A stretch of 64,000 bases of DNA, from the NCBI RefSeq assembly GCF_017356015.1, contig NZ_JAFIQV010000033.1, forward strand, positions 1 to 64,000, in the 5' to 3' direction. Source of the DNA: Azospirillum sp. SYSU D00513 (GTDB lineage: Bacteria; Pseudomonadota; Alphaproteobacteria; Azospirillales; Azospirillaceae). Shown here one piece after another: positions 37,800 to 47,442 of the stretch; positions within the stretch are counted from its first letter, which is position 1, and every line of letters begins with the position of its first letter. Both the position numbers and the translations under genes were made by a program. The notes under the pieces were generated by a model. It ran no database searches and was not told the DNA's origin. It saw only the letters and a program-made list of their open reading frames with translations.

Positions 37800-39733
37800 C
37801 CTCCGAGACGAGCGCGCAGCCCGCACGTTCCCTGCTTCAGCAGGCGGCACTTCTTCAGCGGCAGAACCGCATGAACGAGGCGGCAGCCGTCCTTTCCGAA
37901 GCGAGGGCTCGCTTCCCGCAGGACACGGACGTGCGGTTCGCGATCGGCAATTTCCTCTTCGCCCGGGGGCAGGCAAAGGCGGCGGCGGCCCAGTTCCGGC
38001 AGACCCTGGCTCTGGAGCCGGGGTACGCGCAGGCGCACCACAATCTCGGCATCGTGCTGAAAAGGCTGGGGCAGTTGGCCTGCGCCGCCGCGAGCCTCAC
38101 CCGCGCCCTGCGCGTCGATCCCACTCTTGCGGGCTGTCAGGCAGCGCTCGGCGACGCCCTGATCGCTCTGGGCAATCGGGAAGCGGCGCTGCCGGCGCTC
38201 CGGCAGGCTGCGCTGCTCAAGCCGGACGATGCGCGGAGCTGGATGATGCTGGGCTATCTGGCCAAGGGCCGGGATGAGCTGAACCGCGCTGTCGGTGGTT
38301 TTGGCCGCGCCGTCGCGCTAGCCCCATCCAATATCACGGCACGGCTGGGGCTGTGCATGTCGCGCCTGCCCACTCTTTACGACCGGCCCGAGGAGATCGC
38401 GGAAGCCCGTCGGCGCTACCGCGCGGATCTGGAGGCCCTGGCAGCCTCGGTGCGGTTCGACGAGCCGCAATCCGTTGCGGCCGCCGCGGAGGCCATCGGC
38501 AGCTTTCAGCCCTACTATCTCGCTTACCAGGAACAGTGCGACCGGGACCTTCAGGAGATCTACGGGCGCTTCGTTGCCCGCGTCATGGCCGCGCGCCATC
38601 CGCGATGGGCCGACCGGCCGCCGATGCCGCCCGTGACGCCGGGCGAGCCGCTGCGGGTTGGGATCGCATCGGGCTTCTTCCGCTGGCACACCATCTGGAA
38701 GCTGATGATCCGCGGCTGGATGGAGGGGCTGGACCCGTCCCGCATCCAACTGTACGGCTATCACACCGCCGGCGCGCGCGACGCCTGTACCGACCGCGCC
38801 CAGGCCCGCTTCCACCGCTTCACCGCCGGCCTGCCGTTCGAGAGGATGTGCGAGGCCATCCGCGCCGACGACCTGCATGTCCTGATCTATCCGGAAATCG
38901 GCATGGACCCGATGGCCGCGAAGCTGGCAGCCCTGCGGCTGGCGCCGGTCCAATGCGTATCATGGGGGCATCCGGACACCACCGGCCTGCCGACGGTCGA
39001 CTGCTTTCTCGGCAGCGACCTGATGGAGCCGGAAGGGGCCGAGGCGCATTACACCGAGCGGCTGGTCCGCCTGCCCGGCCTCGGCATCGCCTACGCCCCC
39101 TTGGAGGTGGCGGCGGAGCCGGCCGACTTCGCCGCTTTCGGCGTGCGGCCGGACGCCACCGCCTACCTGTGCTGCCAGTATGTGTCGAAGTACCTGCCGC
39201 AGCACGACGACGTTTTCGCGCGCATCGCGGCGTCCGTGCCGGACAGCCAGTTCCTGTTCATCAACCCGCGTTCCGACGCCCTGACTGCGCGCCTGCACCG
39301 CCGCCTCGGGGAGGCCTTCGCGCGCCGCGGGCTCGATGCCGGCCGGCATGTGGTCATCCTGCCCTATCTCTCGCCCGGGCAGTATGCCGCGCTCAACCGG
39401 CGGGCCGACGTCTATCTGGACAGCATCGGCTGGTCCGGTGGCAACACCACGCTCGAAGCGGTCGCCGAGGGGCTGCCGGTGGTCACCCTGCCGGGAGCGC
39501 TGATGCGCGGCCGGCACAGCGCTGCCATTCTGAACCGGATCGGGGTCACCGAAACCATCGCCGGCGACCTCGATGCCTATGTCGCCATGGCCGTTCGCCT
39601 GGGCACGGACATGGGCTGGCGCCGCTCGGTGTCGGCCCGCGTGTCCGCGGGATGCGGGTTGATCCATACCGACGACCGGCCGTTGCGGGCGTTGGAGACC
39701 TTCCTGGAGCGTTGCGCCGCCGGACCGGATTGA
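37796..39733 (+). CDS. TPR/GT41-like (OGT or HMW1C-like) glycosyltransferase
   Basis: A 645-residue protein. Residues about 10-200 are TPRs, followed by a diverged GT41-type domain: LRVGIASGFFRWHTIWKLM, LHVLIYPEIGMDPMAAKLAALRLAPVQ, SWGHPDTTGLPTVDCFL, YLCCQYVSKYLPQHDDVFARIA and YLDSIGWSGGNTTLEAVAEGLPVVTLPG. The H-P-D and GGNTTLE motifs match the bacterial OGT-like group related to HMW1C, which acts on Asn or Ser/Thr of cytosolic proteins before secretion. The ATG overlaps the previous stop (ATGA). The 5' part of the open frame upstream of 37796 is an antisense-type shadow of that gene. Confidence 0.87.
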   Translation: MTSETSAQPARSLLQQAALLQRQNRMNEAAAVLSEARARFPQDTDVRFAIGNFLFARGQAKAAAAQFRQTLALEPGYAQAHHNLGIVLKRLGQLACAAASLTRALRVDPTLAGCQAALGDALIALGNREAALPALRQAALLKPDDARSWMMLGYLAKGRDELNRAVGGFGRAVALAPSNITARLGLCMSRLPTLYDRPEEIAEARRRYRADLEALAASVRFDEPQSVAAAAEAIGSFQPYYLAYQEQCDRDLQEIYGRFVARVMAARHPRWADRPPMPPVTPGEPLRVGIASGFFRWHTIWKLMIRGWMEGLDPSRIQLYGYHTAGARDACTDRAQARFHRFTAGLPFERMCEAIRADDLHVLIYPEIGMDPMAAKLAALRLAPVQCVSWGHPDTTGLPTVDCFLGSDLMEPEGAEAHYTERLVRLPGLGIAYAPLEVAAEPADFAAFGVRPDATAYLCCQYVSKYLPQHDDVFARIAASVPDSQFLFINPRSDALTARLHRRLGEAFARRGLDAGRHVVILPYLSPGQYAALNRRADVYLDSIGWSGGNTTLEAVAEGLPVVTLPGALMRGRHSAAILNRIGVTETIAGDLDAYVAMAVRLGTDMGWRRSVSARVSAGCGLIHTDDRPLRALETFLERCAAGPD

Positions 39734-39776
39734 CCCTGCCGCAGAAACGGCTTTTCCGTCCTCTGTTTGCTTCAAG

Positions 39777-39797
39777 GCCACGGCCTGACTCCGTGGC
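39777..39797 (+). terminator. Hairpin after the TPR/GT41 pair
   Basis: Seven-base arms (GCCACGG and CCGTGGC) around a 7-base loop, 44 bp after the stop at 39733. There is no T-run, so only a weak terminator call. Confidence 0.35.
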
Positions 39798-39902
39798 TTG
39801 GGCGCTTGGCTGGTGACGCGGCACTCTGTTACTGATACGCCCCTGCGACGGCCGCCGGTGGTGGCCGTGTCGATGCGAAGATCTGGGCGAGTTAAAACGA
39901 TC

Positions 39903-42758
39903 ATGGTCTCATTATCTAACTCCGCTGCGGCTGTGCAGCCTCGCGACACGTTGCGGATCGTTCAGCTCGAGACTTTTTACCGTCCCTACCTGGACCGCTT
40001 CTATGCGGCGCATCCCGAGGTAAAGGCCCTTTCGTTCCAGCAGCAGACCCGGGCGCTTCTGGACGATGGTTTCAGCGCGCTGCACAACATCGTGCCCTAT
40101 CTCGAACCGCTGGGCTACGAAGCGCACTTCATCATCGGCAACTGCGGCCCGACGCAGACCGCCTGGATGCGGGAACGGGGACGCCCCATTCCGCCACCGG
40201 CGGCGGCTTTCCACGATATCATTCGCCAGCAGATCGACGAGATCGATCCGGATATTCTCTACTGCAGCGACAGCACCTCGTTCGACAGCCGCTTCATCCG
40301 CACCTTGCGTCGCCGGCCTCATCTCGTCATGGGCTGGCATGCCGCACCCATTCCCCAGGGCACGGACTGGTCGGATTTCGACGTCCTGCTGTCGGGCTTG
40401 GCCGGCATCCGTGACATGGCGGTGCGCCTGGGAGCGAAGGCCGGCGAAAAGTACATGCCGGGCTTCCCGGAATGGATCGCTGACCGGATCGGCGACGTCT
40501 CCGAGAAACATGACGTGCTGTTTGCCGGATCCTACACGCCGGTGCAGCACGCGCGCCGCAACGAACTGCTCGGTCGCATCGCCGAAACGGCGGAAACCGG
40601 TGCCTTCGACTGCGCGTTCCATCTGTCCGGCCCTGCAGAGGGACTGCCGCCGGCAATCGCGCGGCATCGCCGCGAGGCGGTGTTCGGCGTGGCCATGCAC
40701 CAGGCGTTGCGCACCGGCCGCATCGTTTTCGACTGCCGCAGTTCGATGGCCGCCCTTGGACCTGATGGTCGCATCTACGACATTGCCGGTGCGGAAAGCG
40801 CCAACATGCGCCTTTTCGAGGCGACCGGCAGCGGTGCCTTCCTGTTGACCCACCACTACGATAATCTAGAAGAATATTTCCGCATCGGCGAGGAAATCGA
40901 AACCTTCCACACGGAAGGTGAGATGTTCGAGAAGATCTGCTACTATCTCGATCGGCCCGAGGAGCGTCGCGCTATCGCCGAACGCGGGCGGATGCGTTGT
41001 TTGGCAGAGCATGGGATCAGCCACCGCATTCATGCCTTCGACGAAATCGTGCGCCGCCATCTGCCAGCTCGGTCATCCACCGGCACGACCGCTTCCTTGC
41101 AGTCTCCGGAGACCGGCGCCACGATGGCGGAACATTGCTTCTGTACCTATTTCGACAGCGGCTATGCTCCCCGTGGCTTGCTAATGCTGGAGTCGCTGCT
41201 GAAGCATGCCCCCGAAGCACGCGTCTTCGTGCTCTGCCTCGACGACAAGGCGGCGCGCATCGTGCGCGAGCGTCAACCCTCGGCACGGGTCATCACCCTA
41301 TCCGATCTGGAAACTTTCGATCCCGACCTCGCAGCCGTTAAGCAAAGTCGTTCGGCAGTGGAGTATTACTTCACCTGCACGCCCTGCCTGCCCCGCTATG
41401 TGCTGTCGCAGGTCCCCAGTGCGGTTTCCGTGACTTATCTCGACGCTGATTTGTTGTTTTATGAGTCGCCCCAGCGGGTCTTTGCGGAGATAGGCGCCGC
41501 ATCCATCGCCATCGTGCCGCACCGGTTCGCGCCAGCCCTCGCCGACCGTGCCCGTTTTGGCATCTACAACGTGGCATGGGTTACGTGGCGCAACGACATC
41601 GAAGGCCGGCGCTGTCTTGAGGACTACCGGCGCGATTGCCTCGCCTGGTGTTATGACCGTCTGGAAGATCAAAAGTTTGCCGACCAGAAGTATCTGGACA
41701 ATTGGCCGCTGCGTTACCGATCGATCCATGCCATTGCTGGAAAGGGAATGAACTTAGGACCATGGAACCTTGACAACTACAATTTCGAGGCTCACGAAGG
41801 AACATTGCGCATTGAGGGTGAACCGCTCGTCTTTTATCACTTCCATGGACTGAAGCAGGTCGGCGCCGCGGCATGGGACACCGGCTTGCGGCATTACGGC
41901 GTTCGTAACGCTCAACTCATCACCGAAACCCTGTATCGCCCCTACGTCAAACAATTGACGTCGCTTTTTGGAGAATTGGCGCAGGCCTATGGTTTGCCGG
42001 TTCCGGGTGACCGCCGCTTTGGGCCGGGCGCCAAACAGGCTGCCGCGCCCAACGCCATCTCCACCGGGCACACGATCATCGACCGCCAGCAGGCGCTTGC
42101 CATCACCGGCGAGGCTTGGCATTTCCCGGACGTGAGCGAGCGGCAGGACGCCGCCTACATCCCTCTGCTGCAGGCCATGCATGCGGGCCGGGTGCGCGTT
42201 GATCTTGCCGTGGCCGCAGAGGCCATCCGCGCAACCGCCCTCCCCCAACCGGAGTTGCTGGAAGTGGGCTGCGGCAGCGGCTACTACAGCGAAGTGTTCG
42301 GGCATCTCCTGAACGACAAGGTCCGGTATACGGGTTTGGATTATTCGCAATCGATGATCGACATGGCGTGTCGGCGTTATCCGAAGGCGCATTTTTTGCA
42401 AGGTGATGCGACAAACCTCCCGTTTGAGGATGGCAGCTTCGACATCGTCTTCAACGGCGTGTCCCTCATGCATATTCTCGGCTACCGCGATGCCATTGCG
42501 CAGAGCCGCCGTGTCGCAAGACGCTTCTGCGTTTTCCACACGGTGCCCGTGCTGATGAACAGGGAAACCACTTACCTGCGCAAGCTCGCCTATGGCCGCC
42601 CTGTCGCCGAGGTCATCTTCAATGAGCAGGAACTGTTGTCGCTCTTCAGCGCAAATGGCCTTGCGCCAATAAGGGTCTGGGACAGCATGCCCTACAATCT
42701 CCAGGGATTGCTTGGCGAGCCGACTGGCTCCCGGACATACCTATGCGAGATCGCGTGA
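39903..42758 (+). CDS. Three-domain enzyme: CgeB-like GT, GT-A glycosyltransferase, methyltransferase
   Basis: A 951-residue fusion. Residues 1 to about 395 are a CgeB/DUF3880-like GT-B module (ESANMRLFEATGSGAFLLTHH, then EIETFHTEGEMFEKICYYLDRPEE). Residues about 408-680 are a GT-A module starting MAEHCFCTYFDSGYAPRGLL with metal-binding YLDADLLFY (Asp514, Asp516). Residues about 780-951 are a class I SAM methyltransferase: LEVGCGSGYYSEVFG (motif I), LQGDATNLPFEDGSFDIVF and VSLMHIL. The three steps likely act in sequence on one glycan. The start at 39903 is preferred over an ATG ten codons earlier because homology begins there. It precedes the SDR/aminotransferase pair and is probably co-transcribed. 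Confidence 0.85.
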   Translation: MVSLSNSAAAVQPRDTLRIVQLETFYRPYLDRFYAAHPEVKALSFQQQTRALLDDGFSALHNIVPYLEPLGYEAHFIIGNCGPTQTAWMRERGRPIPPPAAAFHDIIRQQIDEIDPDILYCSDSTSFDSRFIRTLRRRPHLVMGWHAAPIPQGTDWSDFDVLLSGLAGIRDMAVRLGAKAGEKYMPGFPEWIADRIGDVSEKHDVLFAGSYTPVQHARRNELLGRIAETAETGAFDCAFHLSGPAEGLPPAIARHRREAVFGVAMHQALRTGRIVFDCRSSMAALGPDGRIYDIAGAESANMRLFEATGSGAFLLTHHYDNLEEYFRIGEEIETFHTEGEMFEKICYYLDRPEERRAIAERGRMRCLAEHGISHRIHAFDEIVRRHLPARSSTGTTASLQSPETGATMAEHCFCTYFDSGYAPRGLLMLESLLKHAPEARVFVLCLDDKAARIVRERQPSARVITLSDLETFDPDLAAVKQSRSAVEYYFTCTPCLPRYVLSQVPSAVSVTYLDADLLFYESPQRVFAEIGAASIAIVPHRFAPALADRARFGIYNVAWVTWRNDIEGRRCLEDYRRDCLAWCYDRLEDQKFADQKYLDNWPLRYRSIHAIAGKGMNLGPWNLDNYNFEAHEGTLRIEGEPLVFYHFHGLKQVGAAAWDTGLRHYGVRNAQLITETLYRPYVKQLTSLFGELAQAYGLPVPGDRRFGPGAKQAAAPNAISTGHTIIDRQQALAITGEAWHFPDVSERQDAAYIPLLQAMHAGRVRVDLAVAAEAIRATALPQPELLEVGCGSGYYSEVFGHLLNDKVRYTGLDYSQSMIDMACRRYPKAHFLQGDATNLPFEDGSFDIVFNGVSLMHILGYRDAIAQSRRVARRFCVFHTVPVLMNRETTYLRKLAYGRPVAEVIFNEQELLSLFSANGLAPIRVWDSMPYNLQGLLGEPTGSRTYLCEIA

Positions 42759-42785
42759 CCGTGTGCTGGCCTGGATGGAAGCCGC

Positions 42786-43853
42786 ATGGTTGAAAATAGC
42801 CAAGGTGCTCAGCGCATCGAGCAAGGAGCGGGTGTGAGCGACGCACTTTCAAAAGCACCCCAGCCTCGGCACCATGATGCCTTATGGCAGAACCGCAGGG
42901 TGCTGATCACCGGTGGGCTGGGCTTCATCGGTTCGACCCTGGCGCGGCGCCTAGCCGGGCTTGGCGCCGACGTGCTGGTGGTGGACAGTATGGTCCCGGA
43001 GTATGGCGGCAACCTGTTCAACCTCGACGGCTGCGAGGGACAGGTCCGCACCAATATCTCCGACATCCGCGATCCCTACAGCATGCGCCATCTGGTGGGC
43101 GACCGCGAGCTGGTCTTCAATCTCGCGGGCCAGACGTCGCATCTCGATTCGATGCATGACCCCTTCACCGACCTCGCCATCAACTGCACGGCCCAGCTCA
43201 GTCTTCTGGAGATCTGCCGCAAGCACAATCCCGCGGCCAAGATCGTGTTCGCCAGCACGCGCCAGATCTACGGCCGGCCGCAATACCTGCCCGTGGACGA
43301 GCGGCACCCGCTGAACCCGGTGGACGTCAACGGCATCAACAAGATCGCCGGCGAATCCTATCACATGCTGTACAATCAGGTGTACGGGCTGCGTTCGACG
43401 GTGCTTCGGCTGACCAACACCTATGGGCCGCGCATGCGGATCAAGGATGCGCGCCAGACTTTTCTGGGAGTTTGGCTTCGCGCGGTGATCGAAGGGCGCC
43501 CGTTCGAAGTGTGGGGCGGCGAGCAGCTGCGCGACTTCACCTATGTGGATGACGCGGTGGACGCGCTGATGCTCATGGCCGGGAATGATGCGCTCGACGG
43601 CAAGGCCTTCAACCTGGGGGGCGACGGCATCGTCAGCCTGCGCGAGACGGCCGAGACCCTGGTGAAGGTGAGCGGCGGCTCCTTTGCCATCCGCGAATTC
43701 CCGGCCGAGCGCAAGCGCATCGACATCGGCGACTATTATGGCGATGACGGCGCCTTCCGCGCCGTAAGCGGCTGGACGCCCCGCGTCTCCCTGGAAGAAG
43801 GGCTGCGGCGCACCGTCGCCTTCTATCGTCAACACCTGGACCGCTATCTCTAG
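42786..43853 (+). CDS. NAD-dependent epimerase/dehydratase (extended SDR)
   Basis: A 355-residue enzyme with an NAD-binding TGGLGFIGS (about residues 43-51), VDSMVPEYGGNLF, NLAGQTSHLDSM, FASTRQIYG and RLTNTYGPRMRIKDARQTFLG. The position of the catalytic Tyr in Y-x-x-x-K is Asn (NGINKIAGE, about 186-194), as I recall for the whole N-G-I-N-K subgroup of nucleotide-sugar 4,6-dehydratase-like SDRs. Function is not predictable beyond nucleotide-sugar modification. An in-frame GTG at 42834 has AAGGAG 5 bases upstream and may be the true start. It precedes the aminotransferase by 10 bp. Confidence 0.82.
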   Translation: MVENSQGAQRIEQGAGVSDALSKAPQPRHHDALWQNRRVLITGGLGFIGSTLARRLAGLGADVLVVDSMVPEYGGNLFNLDGCEGQVRTNISDIRDPYSMRHLVGDRELVFNLAGQTSHLDSMHDPFTDLAINCTAQLSLLEICRKHNPAAKIVFASTRQIYGRPQYLPVDERHPLNPVDVNGINKIAGESYHMLYNQVYGLRSTVLRLTNTYGPRMRIKDARQTFLGVWLRAVIEGRPFEVWGGEQLRDFTYVDDAVDALMLMAGNDALDGKAFNLGGDGIVSLRETAETLVKVSGGSFAIREFPAERKRIDIGDYYGDDGAFRAVSGWTPRVSLEEGLRRTVAFYRQHLDRYL

Positions 43854-43863
43854 GAGCCCCGCG

Positions 43864-44994
43864 ATGGACGCTTCGTCCAAAATCCCGCAAACCGATCCGA
43901 AGGCCGGCTATCTCGCTCACCGGGACGCTATCGACGCAGCGATCCACCGCGTCCTGGAGAGCGGTTGGTACATCCTCGGCAGCGAGGTGGAGGCCTTCGA
44001 GGCCGAGTTCGCCGCCTTCGCCGGCACTCGCCATGCGATCGGCGTCGCCAACGGCACCGACGCACTGGTTCTGGCCTTGCGTGCCGTCGGGATCGGCCAG
44101 GGTGACGCCGTGGTGACGGTTTCTCACACGGCGGTCGCAACCGTGGCCGCCGTGGAGCTGGTGGGCGCCACGCCGGTGCTGGTCGACATCGACGACGCCT
44201 ATGGAATGGATCCCGCCGGCCTCGAGGCGGCGCTACGGGATGATCCGACGGGTGGTCGCATCAAAGCGGTGCTTCCAGTGCATCTCTACGGCCAGGCGGT
44301 CGATCTCGGCGCCGTGCTGGACATGGCGGAGCGCCATGGGGTTGTGGTGGTCGAGGACTGTTCCCAGGCGCACGGGGCCACATGGCAGGGGCGTGGTGTG
44401 GGAAGCTTCGGTGCCGCTGCCGCGTTCAGCCTTTATCCGACCAAGAACCTGGGTGCGCTTGGCGACGGCGGCATCGTCACGACCGGCACGCATTCCATTG
44501 CCGCAGCGTTGCGCGCCCTGCGGCAGTACGGCTGGCAGGACCGCTATATCAGCGAAACCACCGGCCAGAACAGCCGCCTCGACGAGCTTCAGGCGGCGAT
44601 CCTGCGCGTCAAGCTCGCCCATCTGGAAGAGGCGAACGCCCGCCGCCAGGCGATCGCCGCCGCCTATGACCAAGCGCTTGAAGGACTGCCGGTCGAGCGC
44701 CCGGTGCGGCGTTCCGGCGCAGGGCATGTCTTCCACCAGTATGTCGTCGCCCTGGATGACCGCGAAGGCCTGCGCGAAGCATTGCGGGCACAGGGTATCG
44801 CCAGCAACGTCCATTATCCGACACCGGTGCATCTTCAACCCGCCTACCGTGACCGCGTCCCCTTGGGTCCCGGCGGGCTCCCGCGTACCGAGCGCTGTGC
44901 CGGCCGCATCCTGAGCCTGCCCATGTTCCCGCAACTCGCCGATGCTGCGGTCGAGCGTATCATCAGTGCTTTGCGCAAGGCCCTTGCACGCTAG
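43864..44994 (+). CDS. DegT/DnrJ/EryC1/StrS sugar aminotransferase
   Basis: A 376-residue PLP enzyme. Conserved parts are GVANGTDALVLALRAVGIG, VSHTAVATVAAVELVGATPVLVDID, VVVVEDCSQAHGA, the PLP lysine in SLYPTKNLGALGDGG, and NSRLDELQAAILRVKL. It transfers an amino group to a keto-sugar nucleotide, most often made by a preceding SDR, here the gene 10 bp upstream. AGGAG precedes the ATG. Together the two should give an amino-deoxy sugar donor for the island's transferases. Confidence 0.9.
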   Translation: MDASSKIPQTDPKAGYLAHRDAIDAAIHRVLESGWYILGSEVEAFEAEFAAFAGTRHAIGVANGTDALVLALRAVGIGQGDAVVTVSHTAVATVAAVELVGATPVLVDIDDAYGMDPAGLEAALRDDPTGGRIKAVLPVHLYGQAVDLGAVLDMAERHGVVVVEDCSQAHGATWQGRGVGSFGAAAAFSLYPTKNLGALGDGGIVTTGTHSIAAALRALRQYGWQDRYISETTGQNSRLDELQAAILRVKLAHLEEANARRQAIAAAYDQALEGLPVERPVRRSGAGHVFHQYVVALDDREGLREALRAQGIASNVHYPTPVHLQPAYRDRVPLGPGGLPRTERCAGRILSLPMFPQLADAAVERIISALRKALAR

Positions 44995-45234
44995 ACCTGA
45001 CAGGTGGTGAGTTCCATGATGGTGGTAAGGCCTCAAAGATCATTTTTCTATCCTCGCTTGCCCCCTTGTGAACTCACCATCTTTCCGCTGCCGTCCTACA
45101 GCAACCACGCTCATACACATCAGCAACACCATCCACCTTTCTCACTGCAGCCTCACGAAGCTACAAAAATATGTATAACATTCCATTCCTAAGTGGCATA
45201 TTCGGCGCACTGTCAAGGCCATAGGACTTAGAGC

Positions 45235-45891
45235 ATGTCTAGACCGCATCAATCCTTGAGAACCGCTATGCAATGTATGTGGACTCTGGAGAATGAATTT
45301 GGACATCTGAATTCAACATTAACAGGTCGACCCATTGATGCAAAAGGGCGACCTATTCCTTGGTATACCTACCCAGCTATTGAGTACATAGAAAATTTGG
45401 ACTTTTCTTCTTGCTCTATCCTGGAATGGGGATGTGGAAACTCAACACTGTTTTGGGCTCCCCGCGCAAAGGAAGTTCTCAGCATCGAGAGTGATGAGAC
45501 TTGGGCAACCGAGATCAAGAAGCAAGCCCCCAACAACTCTCAAATTTTTGTCCGTCATTCAGAAGAAGAATACATTAAAAACCCCTTTGATGGGAAAAAA
45601 TACAATTTAATAGTAATAGACGGAAAATACAGATCCTCCTGCGCCAATAGCGCATTAGAATTTTTAGAAAGTGGCGGATTGATTATATTGGACAACTCCG
45701 ATAGGTCGCCAAAAACTGCCAAGAAGCTTCGAGAATTTGGGCTTCTTCAAGTTGATATGTCAGGATTTGGGCCAATAAATTATTATACTTGGACAACTTC
45801 ATTCTTTTTCTCTGGAAAGTTCCGCATTCCTCGCAAGAATCCGGATTTACCGCCTGCGCCAATTGGAGGGTTGAAAGAAAACGATGACTAA
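45235..45891 (+). CDS. Class I methyltransferase-like protein in AT-rich segment
   Basis: A 218-residue protein. The motif ILEWGCGNSTLFW (about residues 61-73) is a Gly-rich SAM loop, VLSIESDETWATEI follows at the acidic ribose-binding strand and YNLIVIDGKYRSSC is the third strand. It resembles the methyltransferases that follow nucleotide-sugar genes. The DNA here is markedly more AT-rich than the flanks, as for the next two genes. Substrate unknown. Confidence 0.75.
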   Translation: MSRPHQSLRTAMQCMWTLENEFGHLNSTLTGRPIDAKGRPIPWYTYPAIEYIENLDFSSCSILEWGCGNSTLFWAPRAKEVLSIESDETWATEIKKQAPNNSQIFVRHSEEEYIKNPFDGKKYNLIVIDGKYRSSCANSALEFLESGGLIILDNSDRSPKTAKKLREFGLLQVDMSGFGPINYYTWTTSFFFSGKFRIPRKNPDLPPAPIGGLKENDD

Positions 45892-45969
45892 TGAAAATGG
45901 AAAATGCCCATCTGCCGCACTGGCATGTTTTAGCAGTAAGCTCCATTCAATTTTCTTTTGAGGAAAACC

Positions 45970-46662
45970 ATGACGAAAATCAACATCAGGCGCTCGGCTT
46001 TTGAGGATGTCATCCGACTAGTATCTGATGAGTTTCTGAATTTCTCTTTTTCTCAAGAAGGAGAAGATGTTCTATTTGATAGAATAACAGAGGGAAAAAT
46101 TACAAAGGGTTTTTATGTGGATGTCGGCGCCCATCATCCGCGGCGGTTTTCTTCGACTTATTCTCTATATTTGAAAGGATGGTCTGGTATAAATATCGAA
46201 CCAAATCCTGAATTAGCATCTCTGCTCAACCTCGAAAGGAAAAGGGATATCAATATAAACATGGGTGTCTCGAATGCCCGTGGCTCAATGAAGTACTACA
46301 TGTTCAAAGAACCAGCACTTAACACATTTAGCGAGAGTAGGTATGAGGAACTGAAGAGTGAATGGGAGCTTTTAGAGACAAAGTCTATAGACGTTTTGCC
46401 ATTGTCAGAGATATTGAATAATTATCTGCCGCAAGGAAGAAGAATAGACTTAATGAATATTGATGTCGAGGGATTAGACATAGAGGTGATTAATTCTAAT
46501 AATTGGGAAAAATTTTCTCCTGATTACCTTCTGGTTGAGGATAGGGTAGATATTCTAGAGATAAGAAGCAGTTATATTTTTAAGGCGCTCAGCGAATTTG
46601 GCTACATTCCCATTTCAAAACTTGACGCGACTTTTTTGTACAAAAAGACCAGGGCCGTCTAA
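45970..46662 (+). CDS. FkbM-family methyltransferase
   Basis: A 230-residue protein. QEGEDVLFDRITEGK, GFYVDVGAHHPRRFSSTYSLY, GWSGINIEPNPE (SAM Rossmann region), and IDLMNIDVEGLDIEVI are typical of FkbM-type O-methyltransferases, which methylate sugar hydroxyls of surface glycans. The ATG at 45970 has GAGGAAAACC before it; a TTG four codons upstream is also open. It belongs to the AT-rich triplet of methyltransferases. Confidence 0.85.
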   Translation: MTKINIRRSAFEDVIRLVSDEFLNFSFSQEGEDVLFDRITEGKITKGFYVDVGAHHPRRFSSTYSLYLKGWSGINIEPNPELASLLNLERKRDININMGVSNARGSMKYYMFKEPALNTFSESRYEELKSEWELLETKSIDVLPLSEILNNYLPQGRRIDLMNIDVEGLDIEVINSNNWEKFSPDYLLVEDRVDILEIRSSYIFKALSEFGYIPISKLDATFLYKKTRAV

Positions 46663-46698
46663 TGATGTTTTTCTCTTGCAAAAGGCATGAGGCTTAAA

Positions 46699-47442
46699 AT
46701 GGGTTATGGATTCTCTGGTTTGTATACTTCCTTTGAGGAAGCACTTGCACAATGCGCCGGCTACGAGAACGACGATGTCGTGCAATCTATAATTGAGAGA
46801 GGTTTGCAGCCTCAGGGCGCTACAGAGAGACTGGCAGAACTAGACTCCCTGTTATTGTCTGCGATGCTTTTTTCTATAAGTCGGCTTCGGAAAGCTCATA
46901 TTTCTGTTCTGGATGTTGGCGGACAGATCGGCAGCCATTATCATACGGTACAGAATTGGACCGACGGTGCTTTTAAATTCGAGTGGGACGTTCTCGAGAC
47001 AAAGGCACTTGCGGCAGAGGCTGCCAAAAATTTTACAAAGCAAAATCTTAATTTTTACGGAGACTTTAAAGAAATTGTTAATAAAAATTATGATATTGTT
47101 CTGGCCAGTGGATCAATTCAGTGTCTGGACAAGCCAGAAGAGTTCTTCTCTTCCATATCCAGCCTCAATTACCGGTTTATGATAATAAACCGTTTCCCTC
47201 ATCTTGTCCATCAAGACAAGCATGCTGGAGATTTGGTCAGCATTAATACGGTCCCTCTTGGCGTGTATCGGAACCAGGAAAAAGCCTATCCATCCTGGTT
47301 TTTCTCTTTGCGCAAATGGAACTCTTTGTTCCTGAAGAAGCATATCATTCGTAGTCAATGGCGAGATAGTTTCGATGGCATTCACAAATTAGGCGATGAT
47401 ACCGCGGGGGCCTTCTTAGGGGTTCTTCTTGAGAAAAAATGA
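46699..47442 (+). CDS. TIGR04325/LIC12133-like putative methyltransferase
   Basis: A 247-residue protein with GFSGLYTSFEEALAQCAGYEND near the N-terminus, VLDVGGQIGSHYHTVQNW, IVLASGSIQCLDKPEEFF and YRFMIINRFPHL. This pattern matches the LIC12133 group of putative methyltransferases found in surface-glycan clusters. The start at 46699 has GAGG 6 bases upstream; the ATG four codons earlier lacks one. Last gene of the AT-rich triplet. Confidence 0.75.
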   Translation: MGYGFSGLYTSFEEALAQCAGYENDDVVQSIIERGLQPQGATERLAELDSLLLSAMLFSISRLRKAHISVLDVGGQIGSHYHTVQNWTDGAFKFEWDVLETKALAAEAAKNFTKQNLNFYGDFKEIVNKNYDIVLASGSIQCLDKPEEFFSSISSLNYRFMIINRFPHLVHQDKHAGDLVSINTVPLGVYRNQEKAYPSWFFSLRKWNSLFLKKHIIRSQWRDSFDGIHKLGDDTAGAFLGVLLEKK

